A DNA stretch of 55,488 bases from an uncultured Blautia sp. (GTDB lineage: Bacteria > Bacillota > Clostridia > Lachnospirales > Lachnospiraceae). The notes beneath the pieces were generated by a model. That model saw only the letters and a program-made list of their open reading frames with translations, ran no database searches and was not told the origin of the DNA. The DNA is taken from NCBI GenBank assembly GCA_946622645.1, contig CAMOQF010000004.1:1-55488 (forward strand), written 5' to 3'. The position numbers and the translations under genes were made by a program. Position 1 is the first letter of the stretch. Each line of letters begins with the position of its first letter. Of this stretch, positions 32,949-41,250 are shown one piece after another.

Positions 32949-32978
32949 AAAAAAAGCACAGCAGGTTTACTGCTGTGC
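32949..32978 (-). terminator. queT terminator with the stop codon in its loop
   Basis: On the minus strand GCACAGCAG (32970-32978) pairs perfectly with CTGCTGTGC (32956-32964), followed by seven T. The first arm is the last codons of queT and the loop contains its TAA. Confidence 0.9.
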
Positions 32979-33470
32979 ATGGTAGGTTTCGCGGAACATG
33001 TTTTTGCGGTTGGGATAGAGGATGCTCATCAGGATCAGACCCAGGATACCGGCCGAGATCACTTCTCCGGCGCCGACCGTAAGCATCATAAACGGGATCG
33101 GCTGATCCACGCCGTAGCCGTACCGAAGGACAAACGGAACGATCACAAGGTTGGCGGCGATCGGAGGGATCGGTGCCAGAAAACGGTTTTTGCTGCGGAG
33201 CATGTAGGTTCCCACCGCTCCGATCAGAGTGGCCAGGCTGCCGAAGATGATGTCCGGAAGAATGGCGCCGCCCAGGATGTTGGCGAGCAGGCATCCCACA
33301 AACAGGCCGGGGACCGCCGCGGGGGTAAAAAACGGAAGGATCGTCAGCATTTCCGCGAAACGGACCTGGATCTCGCCGAACGACAGCGGGGCGAAGACCA
33401 GGGTGAGGACCACATAGACAGCGCCGATCAGCGCTCCCTGTACCAGATACTGCGTGCTTTTGTTTTTCAT
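32967..33470 (-). CDS. queT: QueT, S component of a queuosine-precursor ECF transporter
   Basis: A 167-residue integral membrane protein with about five helices and the QueT marks FGEIQVRFAEMLTILPFFTP, GLFVGCLLANILGG and IFGSLATLIGAVGTYML. It brings in a queuosine precursor (preQ0, preQ1 or queuine) for tRNA modification, working with a shared EcfAAT energy module encoded elsewhere. A preQ1-I-like riboswitch in its leader supports the substrate. The ribosome site AAAGGAG joins directly to the riboswitch tail. Confidence 0.92.
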   Translation of the reverse strand: MKNKSTQYLVQGALIGAVYVVLTLVFAPLSFGEIQVRFAEMLTILPFFTPAAVPGLFVGCLLANILGGAILPDIIFGSLATLIGAVGTYMLRSKNRFLAPIPPIAANLVIVPFVLRYGYGVDQPIPFMMLTVGAGEVISAGILGLILMSILYPNRKNMFRETYHAQQ

Positions 33471-33478
33471 TTTCTTTT

Positions 33479-33522
33479 CTCCTTTAGTTTTGTTTTACGT
33501 GAGGAAGGTCTCGAACTCACGA
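33479..33522 (-). promoter_or_regulatory. preQ1-I-type riboswitch overlapping the queT ribosome site
   Basis: The minus-strand RNA has a 6-bp stem CGUGAG/CUCACG (33516-33521 with 33498-33503), a 12-nt loop UUCGAGACCUUC, and an A-rich tail UAAAACAAAACUAA that runs into AGGAG. This is the layout of class I preQ1 aptamers (short stem, 12-nt loop, tail ending ACUAA). CCUU in the loop can pair with AAGG of the ribosome site to close the pseudoknot, so ligand binding should block translation of queT. Confidence 0.75.
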
Positions 33523-33554
33523 ATAAAGCGCTGCGTCTCCCGGACACAGCGCTT
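33523..33554 (-). terminator. Hairpin after the Na/Pi cotransporter gene, probable terminator
   Basis: AAGCGCTG (33526-33533) pairs with CAGCGCTT (33547-33554), and an inner GTC/GAC pair set extends the stem. On the minus strand it is followed by TTATTCG, a short T-tract. It lies between the cotransporter stop and the queT riboswitch. Confidence 0.55.
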
Positions 33555-33616
33555 CATAGTATAGCATGTTGAAAATACGGAATCAAGCAGATTTTAAAAA
33601 ACTGTGGAAGGTTTTC

Positions 33617-35461
33617 CTATACTTCCGGCGTTCTCTCGGTTCCTTCCGGAGTGACGGGAATCTCTTTCAGCTGACTGTAGTAACGGTTGTAGCCTGATTC
33701 GAAAGCCTGCTTATAAGCCTGATCATCCGACTGATGCAGGTTCTGCAGATACTGATGCTCGTTGCCGCTGATGTTCTGGTCGTTACGGCCGAGCATATAG
33801 ACGGCCAGATCCGAGCACTGATCCGAGATCCTTTCCAGATGCAGCAGAATGTTCTGGAATTCGATCCCGTTAAAGATATCGCACAGACCGTGGGTCATGC
33901 GGTAGACATGCCTCTGCTTCAGGTCCTCGATCAGCTCGTCGATCACTTCCTCAAGAGGTTCAACCGTCTGCGCGAGCCTGTTCCGGTTGGTCTTATAGGC
34001 CTGGGACGTATTCTCCAGGATCTCCTTTACGGCTCTTGTCAGAACGCGGAGCTCCTCCATGGCCGTAGGTGAAAACTCCTTCTGCGCACGCTTCAGATTT
34101 TCGATGTTTTCGGATATATGCAGGGCCAGGTCGCCGATCCGCTCGTAACAGGTCATGGCTCTCAGCTGGAAATTCTGGTTGATGTTGTCCCTGTCCGTGG
34201 TGATATTCGGCGAAATGGCAACGATATACTGGTTGGAAGCGTCCGTCATGCGGTCCAGCAGGTCTTCCCTCTGGTTGATCCGTTCAAAACGCCTCGGATC
34301 ATATTCATAGAGCTGTTGGACGGACGCCTCGTAATTGTGAAGCGCCACATCGGCCATATGACCGATCAGATGCGCCGTCTCGTTCAGGGCGATGGCCGGG
34401 TTGGTGATCAGACGCATATCCAGCTCGCGGAGGTTCTTCTCGATGTCGGATTCTTCGGCGTCCTCCTGTTTTCCGGGGACCGCTTTTTCGGCCAGGTTGG
34501 CCAGAATTCCGCTGAAGGGCAGCAGCAGAATGGCCGGGATCAGGCGGAAAAGGCCGTGGATATTGGCGACGCCGCCGGAATTCAGCGGGCTGAACCAGAT
34601 ATCGTCATTGATCACGCCGGCCGCGCGGAGTATCCCGATCACGCTGAAGAGCATCACCGCGGCGATCACATTGTAAATGATATGTACCACACAGGTGCGG
34701 ATCTGCTCTGTCTTGGCTCCGAGGCGGCATACCAGGTAGGTGGTGATGCAGTCTCCGATGTTGACGCCGATGATCACGGCAAAGACGCCGCAGAAGGTCA
34801 CGCCGACCGAGCTGGCGATCGACTGCAGGATACCGATGACGGCGGAGGAGCTCTGGATGACGCCCGTCACGGCGACGCCCGATAAGAATCCGAGGAAATA
34901 GTTATCCTCAAAGGAAGTCAGAAGCGTACTGAGCGTATCGCCGAAAGTGCTGACGGCGCTGCTCATATTCATCAGGCCGACGAAAAGAATACCGAAGCCC
35001 ATAAGGATAGTGCCTGCGTTGGCCGCGTTCCTTTTTCTTTTTCCGATGAACATGATCAGGATCATGCCCACCAGGAGAGCAAAAGGCGCCAGGTTGTCCG
35101 ATTTGAAGAAATACAGAACGCTGGACTCCCCTGCGTCCACATCCATCAGACGGATGATCTGGGCGGTGATGGCGGTTCCTACATTGGCGCCGAGCACAAT
35201 GCCGACCGACTGCCGGAAGGTGAGAAACCCGGCGCCGACCAGACCGACGGTCAGAACGATGGTGGCGGTGGAGCTCTGGATCATACAGGTGACCAGAACA
35301 CCCAGGATAAAGCTCATGACCGGTTTATTGGTGACTTTTGCCAGGACCGCCTTCATGGCGCTGCCGGAGCTGCTCTTCAGCCCGTCGCCCATCACACGCA
35401 TGCCATAAAGAAACAGAGCAAGTCCGCCGAGCAGGGAAACGATCCGATAAAATGTGTCCAC
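33617..35461 (-). CDS. Na/Pi cotransporter family protein with PhoU domain
   Basis: I place the start at the GTG at 35461 (MDTFYRIVSLLGGLALFLYG), 5 bp after AAAGGAGAG. A longer upstream reading adds 27 residues that do not fit the family. The 614-residue protein has two repeats of the Na/Pi cotransporter domain, each with a QSST or QSSS motif (TCMIQSSTATIVLTVGL and VTGVIQSSSAVIGIL), over about 1-330. A PhoU-like helical domain (about 350-590) follows. It probably moves phosphate across the membrane with sodium. The C-terminal PhoU part may regulate it. Confidence 0.92.
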   Translation of the reverse strand: MDTFYRIVSLLGGLALFLYGMRVMGDGLKSSSGSAMKAVLAKVTNKPVMSFILGVLVTCMIQSSTATIVLTVGLVGAGFLTFRQSVGIVLGANVGTAITAQIIRLMDVDAGESSVLYFFKSDNLAPFALLVGMILIMFIGKRKRNAANAGTILMGFGILFVGLMNMSSAVSTFGDTLSTLLTSFEDNYFLGFLSGVAVTGVIQSSSAVIGILQSIASSVGVTFCGVFAVIIGVNIGDCITTYLVCRLGAKTEQIRTCVVHIIYNVIAAVMLFSVIGILRAAGVINDDIWFSPLNSGGVANIHGLFRLIPAILLLPFSGILANLAEKAVPGKQEDAEESDIEKNLRELDMRLITNPAIALNETAHLIGHMADVALHNYEASVQQLYEYDPRRFERINQREDLLDRMTDASNQYIVAISPNITTDRDNINQNFQLRAMTCYERIGDLALHISENIENLKRAQKEFSPTAMEELRVLTRAVKEILENTSQAYKTNRNRLAQTVEPLEEVIDELIEDLKQRHVYRMTHGLCDIFNGIEFQNILLHLERISDQCSDLAVYMLGRNDQNISGNEHQYLQNLHQSDDQAYKQAFESGYNRYYSQLKEIPVTPEGTERTPEV

Positions 35462-35561
35462 AGTATCTCTCCTTTGTATGTTGTTAACCGCATCAGAACG
35501 GGATGATCGCCCCGTTCCGACATGGTATAGATCTTCTTCCAAAGGACTACTATACTACAAA

Positions 35562-35602
35562 AAAACAAAAAAGAACAGAGGAAAAATCCCCCTGTTCCTT
35601 TT
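35562..35602. terminator. Bidirectional intrinsic terminator
   Basis: GAACAG (35573-35578) pairs with CTGTTC (35592-35597), extended inward by GG/CC. On the minus strand TTTTTTGTTTTTTT follows, and on the plus strand CTTTTTATG. It mainly serves the secreted-protein gene at 35670-36584. Confidence 0.75.
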
Positions 35603-35669
35603 TATGTCTGTGACAGGCCTTCCTGAAAGCCCCGTCCGGCCTCTGTCACGTCAGTTCTTTATGACCGGT

Positions 35670-36584
35670 TTACAGCCCGATCCGGACATCCTGGATATCC
35701 TCGAGATGTACATTGCCTTCCGTATCCACGGAAGCGTATACCAGTACATAACCGGGTACGGATTCCGGCATCCAGCCTTCGTCTTTGGCAAGGAAGCAGT
35801 AGATCGTCTCCTCTGCAGTCCGGGTCGCCAGCAGCATCTGCGGCACGTACGCCACGTCGAGGACCTCTCCCATCGCCTGGTTAAAGATCTCCATCGCCTC
35901 CGCCGTTACGGTATTGTCTTCCAGGATATACCATCCGCCGGGCAGAAGGTTCGGATCCTCCTGATCGGGCTCTGCGACAGAAGCACCGTCGGCCTGTTCG
36001 ATCGTGAAAAGGCTTTCCACCGGTCTGACCGTAACAGTGTCGTCCGATGGATCGGATGTTCCGGCAGGCGCCGGTTCCGGTCCGCCGGCAGAGGCTTGCG
36101 TATCCTGGCCGACGATCACGATATTGCTGATCACCTCATCAACGCCGGCGTAAAGTCTGCTGTACTCTTCTTCCACTGCGGGATCATACGGATACGCCTG
36201 ATAGTCCGTTGGAAGATCCGCATAATAGTTCATCGCGTCTTCTTCGTTAAACCCGATGTATTCAAAATGGGGAAGCTCGGTAAAGCTCTGGTTCACGGAA
36301 GCGCCGAGGGTGAACAGGCGGCCGCCCTTGTAACCCTCTTTCTGGTATCCTTCGTAGCTGTCCTTGTGGTAGAAGGCCGCGCCGCCTTCCTCCGGGATCA
36401 CGATGGTGTTCTGATACCATTCTTCATCCATCGTGACGATGACGCCCGGCGCGAAGTAATAGGAATAGGTCCCGTCCTCGTTCTGGTAGTCGTTGAATTC
36501 GTCAAAATAGCCGGCGGCGGATACGGATGCGGCAGCTCCCAGAGTCAGCAGAGCAGACAGCGCTATGATCGTCGATCGTTTCAT
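35670..36584 (-). CDS. Secreted protein of unknown function
   Basis: A 304-residue protein with a clear signal peptide (MKRSTIIALSALLTLGAAAS, cleavage after SAA). A first domain (about 25-165) is rich in Y, E and D (FAPGVIVTMDEEWYQNTIVI). A low-complexity linker (about 168-190: AGGPEPAPAGTSDPSDD) leads to a second domain (about 195-304), with VESLFTIEQADGASV and VPGYVLVYASVDTEGNVHL. The two domains may be related to each other. No catalytic motif is seen. It has its own terminator and is not obviously part of an operon. Confidence 0.7.
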   Translation of the reverse strand: MKRSTIIALSALLTLGAAASVSAAGYFDEFNDYQNEDGTYSYYFAPGVIVTMDEEWYQNTIVIPEEGGAAFYHKDSYEGYQKEGYKGGRLFTLGASVNQSFTELPHFEYIGFNEEDAMNYYADLPTDYQAYPYDPAVEEEYSRLYAGVDEVISNIVIVGQDTQASAGGPEPAPAGTSDPSDDTVTVRPVESLFTIEQADGASVAEPDQEDPNLLPGGWYILEDNTVTAEAMEIFNQAMGEVLDVAYVPQMLLATRTAEETIYCFLAKDEGWMPESVPGYVLVYASVDTEGNVHLEDIQDVRIGL

Positions 36585-36684
36585 GTTGCATTCTCCTTTC
36601 TTCTTTTCGGATTACTGTCATCTGATGAACCGATTATACAACAATACCGCCCTCGCTCTGTAACGAACGGATGACGATCCGGCT

Positions 36685-37212
36685 TTACAGATCATACTCT
36701 CTGTACCCGCAGTTGGGAGTGGTGAAAGTGACAAATTCTTCATTGTCCATATCCGCAAAATAGCTGTGGATCACGCGTAAGATGCCGCCGTGCGTCAGCA
36801 GGAGCACGCTTTTTTCCTGCAGTGTTTTCAGCTCCTCCAGGAACGGATAGACACGGGCTGCGACGTCCAGGAAGGATTCTCCCTGCGGATACCTTGCAAA
36901 ATATTCTCTTTTGGCTTTCTGGTAAGCCGGGTCGTCTCTGTCGACGCCTTCATAGATGCCATAATTCTGTTCAATGAGCCTGTCATCGGTCCGGCAGGGG
37001 ATCTTAAGCCTGTCCGCAACGGTCTTTCCTGTGATATAAGCTCTTTGCAGCGGCGACGTGATGACAAGCTGTATATCGGTATTCTCAAGCCTGTCCGCCA
37101 GTTTTCGGGCGCCAAGCAGTCCGTTTTCGTTCAGTTCGGCGTCGGTCCTTCCCAGGACCTTGTTGAGAGCGTTCCATTCCGTCTCCCCGTGGCGGGCTGT
37201 ATATAGTTTCAT
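36685..37212 (-). CDS. Histidine phosphatase (phosphoglycerate mutase-like)
   Basis: A 175-residue protein with the RHG motif (YTARHGETEWNALNKVLGRT), the second arginine in ITSPLQRAYITGK, and the late histidine in LLLTHGGILRVIH. It removes a phosphate from a small molecule, and the substrate cannot be told from sequence. It starts 17 bp after the large GTPase/NYN gene in the same direction and is probably co-transcribed with it. Confidence 0.88.
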   Translation of the reverse strand: MKLYTARHGETEWNALNKVLGRTDAELNENGLLGARKLADRLENTDIQLVITSPLQRAYITGKTVADRLKIPCRTDDRLIEQNYGIYEGVDRDDPAYQKAKREYFARYPQGESFLDVAARVYPFLEELKTLQEKSVLLLTHGGILRVIHSYFADMDNEEFVTFTTPNCGYREYDL

Positions 37213-37229
37213 ATGAAGCGGTTCCTTTC

Positions 37230-39881
37230 TTATTTCAGCTGATCCAGTTTTTCCTGCAGGGAGGTGCCGAAACGGACCTTGTTCTGAAGGATCCTTTCCC
37301 GGACCTCCGAACGGGTGCGGTCCACCTCTTCCTGGAAGCCGGACGCAGAAAGGCGCCGGGCTCCCTGTCCCATGATGATGATCTGTTCCACGCTGTCCGA
37401 GGTGGCGACCGTCACGTCGCTCCCGCGGGGAAGGCTGTGCACCGTGCGTTCGATGTACTGATCCGCCGTCTCCGCCGTTCTGGTATATACCACATAGATA
37501 TTGTGATACTGAATGACCTCTTCCGGATGGTTTTCAAGCTTGTAGGCGTCAAACACCAGGATCAGGGTCCCGCCTGTGCTTCCCTGGTAATCGCTCATCA
37601 TTTCCTTCAGCCGTTCCTGGGCCGCCGTTATGTTCGTCCTGGCCAGATCTTTCAGAGAGTCCCAGGCGAACATGATATTGTATCCGTCCACCAGAAGATA
37701 TGCATCGCCTTTCCTGCGTGGTTTCGGCGGTTTATACGGTTTGTCCGGCGCTGAAAAAACGCGTTTTGTCTCCTGCGGAAGCTTGCTTTTCACCGGACCG
37801 TAGGTCCGCTCAAAGATAGCCATCAGCTCTGCGTCCGCCGCATATCCGTCCCTGGCAGTATCCCTGGACGGCGTCTGTCTTGCGATCTGTTCAGAATAGT
37901 CCTGCTGCTGCGCGGTCTCCGGCAGTTCCGGATGCAGATGCATCATGCCGTCCGCCTCATACCAGGGGACCAGAAACCCGGCTCCATGCGCGCAGAAGAC
38001 CGAGCTCCCGGGGTTTTCCATATCTTTGTCGGGATCATACCCGGCTTCCCGCACGGCCTCCTCCTGCTCATCACAGGGTTCATAGCCCGAAAGCCCCAGA
38101 AAGATCCTGCCCCTTCCGCCCGTATCGCTGAGCAGCTGTACCGGATAATCCCGCAGCTTCGAGACCGGGCCTCTTCCCCGCAGGATGCAGGTATCCATGT
38201 CCTGTTCCGGAGGATCAAAGGTTCCTTTTCTTTTCTGGATCTCCGTCATGGCCTTTCCCAGACAGTCTGACGGTACCTCCAGCGTAAACTGATACCACGG
38301 CTCCAGGAGGATATTCCGGGCCTTGTACAGACCCTGGCGCACCGCCCGGTAAGTAGCCTGACGAAAATCGCCCCCCTCTGTATGCTTCAGATGCGCGCGT
38401 CCGGTGATCAGTGTGATCTGCAGGTCCGTCACCGGGGAGCCCGTCAGGACGCCGACATGCTGCTTTTCTTCCAGATGCGTCAGGATCAGCCTCTGCCAGT
38501 TGCGGGCCAGCACATCCTCGCTGCAGGCGGTAAAAAACTGACACCCGCTTCCCCGTTCGCCCGGTTCCAGAAGCAGATGGACTTCCGCGTAATGACGTAA
38601 GGGCTCGTAATGGCCCGCGCCGTACACCGGCTCCGCGATGGTCTCTCTGTAAACCACGCGGCCGGCTCCGAAATCCGCCGCCACATGGAAACGGTCCCAG
38701 ATCACCTGCCGCAGGATCTCCGTCTGTACCTCGCCCATCAGCATGACCTGTATTTCTTTGGTCTGTTCCTTCCATACGATATGAAGCTGGGGATCTTCCT
38801 CCTCCAGGATACGCATGTTCCGCAGCATACGGACCGGATCGCAGTCAGAAGGCAGGATCAGCGAGAAATTGAGCACAGGCTCCAGCACCGGCACCGGCGC
38901 GTTTTCTTCTTCCCCCAGGCCCTGTCCCGGCCATGTGGCGGAAAGACCGGTGACCGCGCAGACCATACCCGGGAAGGCTTCCTGCACCGTCTCGTATTTT
39001 GCCCCGGAATACACGCGGATCTGGTCGGTCTTTTCGGAAAGGACCGCGTTTTCCTGCCCGGGGATCCTTCCTTCGTACTCCAGAAGGCTCCTCACTTTCA
39101 GGCTGCCTCCGGTGACCTTCAGGTACGTAAGGCGGGTCCCTTTGTCGTCCCTTGCGATCTTAAACACTCTGGCCGCAAAGGCGTCCTTGTCGTATTCCGG
39201 CTGCTCTGTCCATTCGATCAGGCCATGGAGAAATTCCTCGACGCCGGTCATACGGAGCGCGGATCCGAAATAACAGGGGAAAAGACGCCGCTTTGCGATC
39301 GCCTCCCGCAGCTTTTCAGGAGGCAGGCTTCCATCTTCCAGGAAAAGCTCCAGAAGCTCCTCGCTGCACATCGCGGCGTTTTCATAGAATGCGCCCTGAT
39401 CCTGAGACGGATCAAAATCGACGCAGTTTTCGCTCAGCCGTTTTTTCAGCTCCGCAAGGAGAGCTTCCCTGTCGGTCCCTTCCTGATCCATCTTGTTGAC
39501 AAAGAGAAAAACAGGAATATGATATCGTTCCAGCAGGTTCCAGAGAGTGACCGTGTGCGCCTGAACGCCGTCCGCTCCGCTGATCACCAGCACCGCGTAG
39601 TCCATCACCTGGAGCGATCTTTCCATCTCCACCGAAAAATCCACATGTCCCGGCGTGTCCAGCAGGGTGATGACCGCGTCGCCCGTCTCCAGCACCGCCT
39701 GCTTGGAAAAGATGGTGATCCCGCGTTCTTTTTCCAGCGCATAGGTGTCCAGAAAAGCATCTCCGTGATCCACGCGCCCCATCTTTCTGAGCGCGCCGCA
39801 GAGATATAAAAGCCCTTCGGAGAGCGTCGTCTTGCCAGCGTCCACATGGGCCAGGATTCCGATTACCAGTTGTTTTTTCAT
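37230..39881 (-). CDS. Tet-like ribosome-protection GTPase fused to C-terminal NYN (Rae1/YacP-like) nuclease domain
   Basis: The start at 39881 gives MKKQLVIGILAHVDAGKTT, as in Tet(M)-type factors, with GGTGGA upstream. The 883-residue protein has intact GTPase motifs (AHVDAGKTT, ERGITI, DTPGHVDF, NKMD). EF-G-like domains II-V run to about residue 635, a linker follows, and an NYN/PIN-type nuclease domain occupies about 720-880 with acidic residues in LLVDGYNIMFAW, LILVFDAYKLE, TADQYIER and ATSDSVEQ. The NYN part resembles YacP/Rae1, a ribosome-associated mRNA endonuclease of Bacillus. The domain IV loop reads HLKHTEGGDFR, unlike the SPVST loop of Tet(M). A ribosome rescue or quality-control role seems more likely than drug resistance. 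Confidence 0.85.
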   Translation of the reverse strand: MKKQLVIGILAHVDAGKTTLSEGLLYLCGALRKMGRVDHGDAFLDTYALEKERGITIFSKQAVLETGDAVITLLDTPGHVDFSVEMERSLQVMDYAVLVISGADGVQAHTVTLWNLLERYHIPVFLFVNKMDQEGTDREALLAELKKRLSENCVDFDPSQDQGAFYENAAMCSEELLELFLEDGSLPPEKLREAIAKRRLFPCYFGSALRMTGVEEFLHGLIEWTEQPEYDKDAFAARVFKIARDDKGTRLTYLKVTGGSLKVRSLLEYEGRIPGQENAVLSEKTDQIRVYSGAKYETVQEAFPGMVCAVTGLSATWPGQGLGEEENAPVPVLEPVLNFSLILPSDCDPVRMLRNMRILEEEDPQLHIVWKEQTKEIQVMLMGEVQTEILRQVIWDRFHVAADFGAGRVVYRETIAEPVYGAGHYEPLRHYAEVHLLLEPGERGSGCQFFTACSEDVLARNWQRLILTHLEEKQHVGVLTGSPVTDLQITLITGRAHLKHTEGGDFRQATYRAVRQGLYKARNILLEPWYQFTLEVPSDCLGKAMTEIQKRKGTFDPPEQDMDTCILRGRGPVSKLRDYPVQLLSDTGGRGRIFLGLSGYEPCDEQEEAVREAGYDPDKDMENPGSSVFCAHGAGFLVPWYEADGMMHLHPELPETAQQQDYSEQIARQTPSRDTARDGYAADAELMAIFERTYGPVKSKLPQETKRVFSAPDKPYKPPKPRRKGDAYLLVDGYNIMFAWDSLKDLARTNITAAQERLKEMMSDYQGSTGGTLILVFDAYKLENHPEEVIQYHNIYVVYTRTAETADQYIERTVHSLPRGSDVTVATSDSVEQIIIMGQGARRLSASGFQEEVDRTRSEVRERILQNKVRFGTSLQEKLDQLK

Positions 39882-39980
39882 ATTATTCCACCAATGTATA
39901 TTGAACCCGTCTGTCGCGTATCTATAGAATAACACAGATCCGTTCAGATAAAAACAGCCAAATAACCCTGCGGCATGCTC

Positions 39981-40009
39981 TTGTCAAATCGTTTGTTTTA
40001 GGAGATAAT
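39981..40009 (+). promoter_or_regulatory. Promoter of the serine hydrolase gene
   Basis: TTGTCA (39981-39986) and GATAAT (40004-40009) are separated by 17 bp, 40 bp ahead of the start codon. Confidence 0.65.
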
Positions 40010-40050
40010 TAAGGCACAGATCAGACGTATATACATCAGGAGGTTTTGCT

Positions 40051-41184
40051 ATGGATTTTACAAAGCTTGGACAGTACCTGGATACGCTCCATGACGTTCA
40101 TGTGCCGGGTTGTGATATTGTGGTCTATGCGGATCATGAGCCGGTCTACAGACATATGGCCGGATACCGGGATCCTGCAGAAAAGCAGCCCATCAACGGA
40201 AATGAGACTTACTGTCTGTATTCCTGCACAAAAGTGTTTACCACCTGTGCCGTGATGCAGCTTCTTGAAAAAGAAAAGCTGAGCCTGGACGATGCTGTCA
40301 GCGCCTATCTTCCGGCTTATAAAAATCTGACGGTCCTGAAGGACGGAGAGGTCGTGCCGGCTGAACGCACCATGACGATCCGGCATCTTCTGAGCATGCA
40401 GAGCGGACTGGATTATGAACTGGACACCCCCGCGATCCGCCGGGTCCTGGAGCAGACCGGAGGACAGGCTTCCACAAGGCAGATCGTCGACGTCCTGCCC
40501 GAAAGCCCCCTTCAGTTTGAACCCGGAACCAACTTCCTGTACAGCCTGAGCCACGATGTCCTCGCCGCAGTCATCGAAGTGGTCTCCGGACAGAAATTCT
40601 CGGATTATCTGAAGGAGAATATCTTTGATCCCCTCGGACTTTCCGTCATCGGCTTTACGCTGAAGGAGGAGGATCGCAGAAATCTCTGCGCACAGTATGA
40701 ACATGACCCCGAAAGCGATACGCTGAAGCTCCTTACGGACGACGTGATCGGCTACCGGATCAGCCGGAACTATGAAAGCGGCGGAGCAGGCCTGATCAGC
40801 AACGTGCACGACTACGCTGTCTTCTCGGATACACTCGCCTGCGGCGGTAAAACGAAGGACGGCATGCAGATCCTTTCGCCCGAGATGATCCAGCTGTGGA
40901 GAGCAAACCAGCTGTCCGCAAAAGCCCGCAGGACCTTTGACGAATGGAACCGGCTGGGTTATTCCTATGCGCTCGGCGTCAGGACCCGCGTGGATCTCTC
41001 GAAAGGAGGCCTGGGTTCCATCGGAGAATTCGGCTGGGACGGCGCCGCCTGCGCCTGGACCATGATCGATCCCACCCTGCGTCTCAGCGCGTTTTTCGCC
41101 ATGCATGTCAAGAATTTCGGCTACGGATATGATGTGATCCACCCGCAGATCCGAAACCTGATCTACGAAGGATTCACAAAATAA
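40051..41184 (+). CDS. Serine hydrolase of the beta-lactamase (class C-like) family
   Basis: A 377-residue protein. The nucleophile motif SxxK is S58-C-T-K61 (LYSCTKVFTTCAVMQLL). Other family marks are RHLLSMQSGL, the second-motif tyrosine in FLYSLSHDVLAAVIEVVSG, PLGL and GEFGWDGAA near the end. There is no signal peptide, so it is probably cytoplasmic and acts as an esterase or peptidase rather than a secreted beta-lactamase. The ribosome site is AGGAGG. A strong terminator follows. Confidence 0.87.
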   Translation: MDFTKLGQYLDTLHDVHVPGCDIVVYADHEPVYRHMAGYRDPAEKQPINGNETYCLYSCTKVFTTCAVMQLLEKEKLSLDDAVSAYLPAYKNLTVLKDGEVVPAERTMTIRHLLSMQSGLDYELDTPAIRRVLEQTGGQASTRQIVDVLPESPLQFEPGTNFLYSLSHDVLAAVIEVVSGQKFSDYLKENIFDPLGLSVIGFTLKEEDRRNLCAQYEHDPESDTLKLLTDDVIGYRISRNYESGGAGLISNVHDYAVFSDTLACGGKTKDGMQILSPEMIQLWRANQLSAKARRTFDEWNRLGYSYALGVRTRVDLSKGGLGSIGEFGWDGAACAWTMIDPTLRLSAFFAMHVKNFGYGYDVIHPQIRNLIYEGFTK

Positions 41185-41197
41185 AGCGGCAGAAAAA

Positions 41198-41243
41198 GCC
41201 GGCAGAAACGGTCTCATCAAACCGTCTCTGCCGGCACTTTTTT
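41198..41243. terminator. Bidirectional intrinsic terminator between convergent genes
   Basis: GCCGGCAG (41198-41205) pairs with CTGCCGGC (41228-41235), with an inner ACGGT/ACCGT helix. ACTTTTTT follows on the plus strand and TTTTTCTG on the minus strand. Confidence 0.85.
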
Positions 41244-41250
41244 CTGTCAT

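Noticed and set aside
37230-39881. Acquired tetracycline-resistance gene
   Set aside because: Although Tet-like, it has an EF-G-type domain IV loop and a C-terminal nuclease domain, and it lies in an ordinary chromosomal setting with no mobile element.
40036-41250. Long open frame (404 codons) on the minus strand opposite the serine hydrolase
   Set aside because: It mirrors a gene with clear SxxK motifs and its translation shows no recognisable family.
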